The notes below the pieces were generated by a model. It had not been told where the DNA came from and made no database searches. It saw nothing but the letters and a program-made list of their open reading frames with translations. The position numbers and the translations under genes were made by a program. Below are positions 59,001-64,000 of a stretch of DNA of 64,000 bases, piece after piece (within the stretch, counting starts at the first letter, position 1; each line of letters begins with the position of its first letter). This stretch comes from Megaleporinus macrocephalus (lineage: Eukaryota; Chordata; Actinopteri; Characiformes; Anostomidae), in assembly GCA_021613375.1 (NCBI GenBank), contig CM038711.1, forward strand, positions 22,612,223 through 22,676,222, in the 5' to 3' direction.

Positions 59001-62000
59001 GATGTCATCTCGTACCAATACTTATTGCCCGCCTACTGGCAAGCTCCCTCAATGCCCTCACTCAAGCTAAAAACATGCTGCTCCAGTCTAGCTTATAAAG
59101 GTGAATCATGTCTTCCTGACTTTTAGGATTGTCACAAAATAGCCACAGAGGAGCGGCGCTGGAACTAACCAATCAGAGCACACTGGCGTTTTTGCAGATT
59201 ACAGAGTCTAACAGAGTATTTCAGACAGAGAGTGAAGCATGTCAATCTATTCCAGCTGACTCCAAAAATACAATTATTAACAGTAAAACTAAACATATAG
59301 ATACAGCCTAACTAACTGATATAAATATTTTATTACCAATACCAATCACAAAGAGCACTAAACATACTCTGATGTTTATCTGATGTTGTTACTTAGTTTT
59401 AGTTTAACAATGCTTTCATCAAGTGTCAACTGTGAACTGCCACATTTTTTCAATGTTTGTGTTATAGGATAACAAGTATTTTTTCTGTTTTTTTGTGTTT
59501 TCATCAACTAGATCACACTGTTTTATAACAGACCGGAGTAAGTGGTGACTGTCAGCTTAGCAGTCTCTATAAAACAAATGTTTTTTGTTTACTTTAGATG
59601 TATCTGTTAAAGCATGTCAAATTTTTATCATCTGTGCTACATTTACAGGACCAACATCAATATTGAAGAATAGTATCAGCTAGCTGATTAGGAGGTCGGG
59701 ACCTCTATGCATGATTCTATTGCTGTTCAGCTCCTACTACAGAGTAAATGGAGTAAGCAACATAACTTGATTTGTATAATGCATAGAATTAAAGAGATAC
59801 TGTGATAACCAATAGACCCAATATGGCTAAAACCAAATAAACAGAATACAAGGAGATACACAACAAAGCATGTCTCAAAAAAGCATGAATTTCTTTAGAT
59901 AAGCCAGTTCAGTTTCAAGGCGTTTTGGTTTCATCCTGCATCAATATGCACTAAAAACCGATTATGTAACTGTAACCTTATGCCAGCAACTTTTAGTTAC
60001 GCCTTTGAAGACAACATCACAGGATCAATTCAAGAGGACACAAAAAAGCAGCCACAGCAAACCAATTTGATCCCAACCAAAGGCACCAAATAGCCCAAAC
60101 AGCCTATCATTTACAAGGTGGCCGAGCGAGAACAGACAGCGGTTCCACATCAATAGAGAGAGAACGAGGCAGGCGCTGTAGGGAAGAAAGAGATGGATAT
60201 GGGGAACGATGCAGGACTCATTTGAGAGCTCAAAGCTGAATCAATAAAGACTTTACCAAAATAGTACCTCAATTTATGCATTCATCTCGCTCTCTTTCTC
60301 TCCACCACCTCCTGCTGTCTCGCTCCTCTGTCTCTATTCACTCTGAAACTACGACTCCCCCGCACATCCCCAAGGGCAAAATCTAGCACCTCACTTTCTT
60401 TTATCCCTTCTCCAAACAAGCACACTGTGTCCTACCTCAATCTTCTCTCCTCTGAAATCTCTCGAAATGTCAGTCCACTGAATCTGACTCAGGTAACTAG
60501 AACTAAAGGGGCAGTAAATGTAAAGATGCCTCTATGAGGCACATGTAAACAAGCCTGTGTTTTTCTGAGGTGTGGTTAAGCAAATGCTGCGGTGACTGTG
60601 GAGAGAAAGTGTCACTTTTTCTTTTCTCATTTTCTCTCTCACCTCATGATGTAGTTGTGGCCGTCGATCACTGGCCCATAGCTGGCCCCGCGGAGGTTGC
60701 CCGAGTTCCCCACCACTGCACAGCGCAGACAGCGGGCGGGGTCCCACGAGCCGTATGGTGAGCGGCCCGGGATAACCTGGAACAGCCTCAGCAGCACCTG
60801 CTGGATACTGTGAGGCTTAAACTGAGGCTGCAGCATCTGCAAATTGGTGAGAGAGAGAGAGTGAGAGAGAGAGAGGGTATGGAGAGAACAGGAGGAAGGA
60901 GACAGAGAGAAAGAGAAGGTATAGAGAGATGGGGAGATGTGGAGAGACAAAATGAGACGGAGAGAAAAGAAAATGGTATATAGAGATTGGAGAGGTGGGG
61001 CATGAGAGATGTGGAGAGAAAAGGAGGACAGAGAAACAGATAGCGAGAGAACACAAGAAGGGTGTGGAGAGAATGGGAGAACAGAAAAAAGATAGTGTAG
61101 GAAAGAAAGGAGAGACAGAGACAGACAGAGAGAGGGAGAGAAAGGAAATTGAGGGTTAATACTGAGTGGTGGCTGTCAATGTCCGTGACTTACTAACTGA
61201 CTCTACCGACTCCTCTTCATTGGAACATGCAAGCTTGAGTTTCACGGTACGTCACTCAGGGCAGGGCAGGTGTCACTGTTTTGTGGACTGTTTGCTGTGG
61301 CCAGAGGACGAAGTGAACTAATATTTCAAGACAGAACGCAGCCAGAAAGAGGGAACGCTGTTCTCCCACTATCAAGCTTAGGAAACTCAGAATGCTAGTT
61401 ATGGATGGATCACACCAAGAATGCTAGCTTGTTACCTAGCCAGCGCTGGAGATAAAGGTTTGTGTAGATTTGTAGGATAGCTTCAAGCTAGCAGGGGACA
61501 TAGGCTAGGAACTGTGGTCCAGCTGAGCAAAGCTTACTTTGCCTTATTCATGTTCAGGCCTGTGTATCTATCCACGGTGCCAGTGCTGGCGCTGGAGCTG
61601 CCTGCTGCTGTGGAATTAATGAAACACGCATGCAAATGTTCCAGCATTAAGTACTCCAGCCATCTTTCTCTCTCCCAGTCTTAACTCAGTTGCTTTCTCC
61701 TATTCCCTCTTTTTCTCTCTCTCTCTATCTGTCTATCTCTCTCTCCTGTGCCAGTGGCTGGCCGAGCCCATCGGCTCTCCACTCGGGCCCAATAATTCTT
61801 GGCAAATGTTCCCTGGACAAGGATGCCAGGCAGTGATTTTATTCTGAGGCTAGCTAAGGCCAGCAGAGAGAGGCAAGGGTATGTAAGCATCACTCTGGAG
61901 CTTCCAATAATGTTGATGTAGCCAACACAACAGAAAAGTGCTAACAAAATATATTCCCTCATGACCTTCAATGTACCACTGTCCATTCTCCACCCCACAC

Positions 62001-64000
62001 TTTTTTCTTCAGGCCTTTTTGGCACCAGCAAACCCCCCCCCCTCCCCCCCACCCCCCGCTTCCTATCCCATTTCCCTTCTCTCTCTCTCTTATGCACATT
62101 TTCTTACCTTAGGGCCGACTCCCTAAAACTGGTTCATTAACCAGGCCCAAAGCAAAACATACATGGCGATCCTAACAGACCTGAAAGACATGGCAGAGCG
62201 AAGAGCTTTATTCAAGGGCTCAAACAGATTTGAGACCCAGAGGAGCCTCGAGTCACCCTGCGTCTTCACTAAACACAGAGTATAGGAATAAAAAAGGCCA
62301 CGCTCCCCCTTCACTTGCTTTGTCAGTAAAACTACCTTCCCCTCTCATCTGTTCCAGCCTCCAGCTTAAATCAGCCAGGCGCCTCTCCGAGCGCCAATTC
62401 GTTCTGGGCCTCATTACAGACATTACTCATGTTCTCTTTAATAAAACCGCCCCTTTGGCTCTTGGTCTCCTACATGCGCTGCATAAGCACAATTCCAGAG
62501 TTCGCCCTTCCCTCCTTTCAGGGGAAAAAACACCTCAAACAAACTCAGACTTTTTAATCAGGGATAGCAACTAGTCACATTCTGCAGGGCTGCTCTGTAA
62601 GCCCAGTTTTACATTTTTTAGAGCTGCTTTCTTTCAATAATGGGACCACATTTTATATTTTTCTCACATTTTCAGGTTTTTGTCAGTAAGGTCTACTTTT
62701 ACCACTGGCATGACTTTATGTAGCAAGCACAGTTATTTAAACAGTTAACAGGAATTAGTGTTGATGCTGTTGTTGCGGTTCCTTCAACACTGATGTATGT
62801 AAATGTCCTCTGTTCTGACTGGCTAGCAGCTTTACATGTGAGAACACAGAGAAAAGCAGATATTAAAAAAATGTGATGATTGAAATATATATAACTGTTT
62901 AGTTCTAAATCATCAAAATCAACTAAACCTAAGCCACTCATTTCATATATCTGGTTCCTTTGGAATTGCTGTCTGAAGGTATTTTTGTTTCCCAGAAACA
63001 GGACACTGTTTCATCTTCCACTGCAATATCTGCTACAGACTGAATAGGGGGTTCTATGTAAATGTGTCTATGTTTGTGATGTCAAAGGTTGTTCTTGCTG
63101 CTCAGATATTATTTATGTACTGTCTATAGTGAGGACTGCGTGGTATTTTAAAAATATCTATCAACGTAAATTTAAAATGTTAAAAGTTGTATTTTAAGGA
63201 GCAGTGTGTACGTGTGTAAAGGGACTATCAGAAACAGAATATAGAATACTAAATACTATACAAAATTTTCACCCTTTATGTCCACACAGAAGTGGATCCT
63301 CAGCTCATCCAACAAATGCCGCCATGTTGCATCACTATGTTTCTACAGTAGCCCAGAACAGATAAATCACATAGGTGGCTGAAGTTAACTTCTTATTCTG
63401 AAGCTTCTTGTTCATATTTTTTCTGTTCTATAAACGGTGCAGCATGCACATTCTGCCGCTCATATTCAGCTTCTTATCTACTTATTATTCAGCACTTAAA
63501 GCACAAGAGAAGCAATTCAGAGTGAATTCTTGCTGTCAAAAAAAAAAAAAAGATGAAGCCTAACAAAATTAGCACAGGCACTGAGGCAACGGCCACTAGA
63601 TTTCCTCCAGGAAGGGAGGGGTGGGTGAGAGTTCAGTAGGATGCAGTACACAGCCTCATTACTAGAGGATACACATCTTTAAAAAAGATGCTGTACAGAA
63701 TTTTCTGTCAATTTATATACATTTTAATCTGCAAGTTCATCCAGAACATGGGAACCAGTATGGAATATGAAGCATTCCTGAGGATAATTAAGACACGAAC
63801 AAGCCAGAGAGAATGTTTAAAGGAATTTGTGCATATAGCCGGCTTACTCACCACCCACCAGTAGTAGACATCTGAAGGCAGCTGGATGTTGTCCCGTGTC
63901 CACACGGGCGAGATATCGGGATCGTAGCTCTCATCGAACCAGTCGGACACGCCGGGGTCGCCCACACAGCGAGTGCAGGCGCACGTCTTCTGCTGGCCAC
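51623..64000 (-). CDS. st3gal2: beta-galactoside alpha-2,3-sialyltransferase 2 (5' end outside window)
   Basis: Golgi type II enzyme adding sialic acid alpha-2,3 to galactose of Gal-beta1,3-GalNAc on O-glycans and gangliosides. Visible coding exons in transcription order are 64000(partial)-63852, 60836-60643, 56362-56183, 54599-54554, 54079-53960 and 51796-51623. They are in phase and encode the last ~286 residues of a protein of about 350. The cytoplasmic tail, signal anchor and early stem lie beyond 64000. The L sialylmotif starts [12 protein letters not shown] and runs through GHNYIMR into [10 protein letters not shown]. The S motif is [20 protein letters not shown]; motif III is HHYWEQNRY and the VS motif HDADYE. 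One N-glycosylation sequon (NVS) is conserved. Close identity to human ST3GAL2 ([25 protein letters not shown] block) separates it from ST3GAL1. It converges on aars1. Confidence 0.96.
51973..52430. mobile_element. foldback MITE, 458 bp
   Basis: Terminal inverted repeats TGAGTGTGTTTACATGCA at the left and TGGATGTAAACACACTCA at the right, 17 of 18 complementary. The internal 'ccaataac/cagattatta' region is also inverted. No coding sequence. It lies in the last st3gal2 intron. Confidence 0.7.
52799..52966. mobile_element. foldback MITE, 168 bp
   Basis: Perfect 13-bp terminal inverted repeats TGGGCCTCATTCA and TGAATGAGGCCCA, with internal CTTAAGAA-type inverted words. It lies in the last st3gal2 intron; a related decayed copy is suspected near 47860-48095. 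Confidence 0.75.
53064..53407. mobile_element. foldback interspersed element with both termini
   Basis: The left end ACCGATCAGCCATAACATTA is mirrored by the right end TAATGTTATAGCTGAGTGAT. Inside are 'tctttaatagtcaggac' and 'gcagaactacaaagtgc', which pairs with 'gcactttgttgttc' in the left arm. It is a 344-bp non-coding palindromic element of the same family as 9070-9395 and 22506-22790. Confidence 0.75.
55001..55037. repeat. (GT)n microsatellite
   Basis: About 37 bp of pure GT in an st3gal2 intron. Confidence 0.97.
55244..55287. repeat. (GT)n microsatellite
   Basis: Second GT tract of about 44 bp, 200 bp from the first. Confidence 0.97.
55884..55931. repeat. (AATAT)n pentanucleotide microsatellite
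   Basis: About nine copies of the pentamer AATAT in an st3gal2 intron. Confidence 0.96.
55975..56069. repeat. (AATA)n(TA)n compound microsatellite
   Basis: A short AATA block followed by about 70 bp of TA, ending 114 bp from the st3gal2 exon at 56183. Confidence 0.97.
57545..57740 (-). mobile_element. Tc1-like transposon relic
   Basis: The strings 'cccttacagttgactggg' and 'cgtcctatgacagtgccatgg' correspond to the transposase HTH region of the family seen at 34640-34760 ('cacttactgttgacctggg', 'gcatcctatgactg'). Only about 200 bp survive. It lies in an st3gal2 intron. Confidence 0.65.
60845..61145. repeat. long GA-rich purine tract
   Basis: About 300 bp dominated by GAGA and GGAGA on the plus strand, so it is polypyrimidine on the st3gal2 sense strand. 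It ends about 10 bp from the exon acceptor at 60836/60837 and could act as an extended polypyrimidine tract. Confidence 0.85.
62033..62057. repeat. poly-C run (G-rich on the st3gal2 sense strand)
   Basis: Runs of 10, 7 and 6 C separated by single T or A. The transcribed st3gal2 intron RNA carries the corresponding G runs and could form a G-quadruplex. Confidence 0.9.

Overview
This is nuclear DNA from a bony fish, most likely an otophysan teleost and possibly a characiform. The evidence is intron-split vertebrate genes with GT-AG junctions, compact teleost-style introns, long (TA)n and (CA)n microsatellites, several Tc1/mariner relics, hAT and TTAA-target non-autonomous elements, and a foldback repeat that I associate from memory with characin and catfish genomes. 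The order assignment is a weak inference. No bacterial or phage features, CRISPR arrays or integrated viral genes were seen.

Layout. (1) 622-6874, minus strand: pllp (plasmolipin), four coding exons, 178 aa. Its last intron carries a Tc1-like transposon with a hAT-like element nested inside. (2) 6875-18226: a gene-poor interval with a 28-bp minisatellite (7907-8338), an intact tRNA-Leu(CAG) gene on the minus strand (10083-10165), microsatellites and an L2-like LINE relic (16590-17140). (3) 18378-31824, plus strand: a transglutaminase-2-like gene with 13 coding exons (684 aa), preceded by a TATA box. (4) 31825-36137: intergenic DNA with two separate Tc1 transposase relics, then the CpG-rich, CCAAT-containing promoter of aars1. 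(5) 38105-46234, plus strand: aars1, cytoplasmic alanyl-tRNA synthetase, 20 coding exons (966 aa). (6) 51623 to beyond 64000, minus strand: st3gal2, an alpha-2,3-sialyltransferase. Six coding exons are visible; the N-terminal membrane anchor lies beyond the right edge. aars1 and st3gal2 are tail to tail.

The genes are independent and do not form a pathway. Plasmolipin is a four-pass MARVEL membrane protein, the transglutaminase cross-links proteins, AlaRS charges and proofreads tRNA-Ala, and ST3Gal2 sialylates Gal-beta1,3-GalNAc in the Golgi. From memory, PLLP, AARS1 and ST3GAL2 are all on human 16q while TGM2 is on chromosome 20, so the transglutaminase is the member out of place relative to human. 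I reconstructed exons by hand, checking splice dinucleotides, reading phase and remembered human proteins; no alignment was run. I did not find a convincing undescribed biological system. The most notable observations are a Tgm2-like enzyme that appears to lack the GTP-binding residues of mammalian TG2, a higher-order minisatellite beside pllp, and well-preserved nested or TTAA-flanked transposons.
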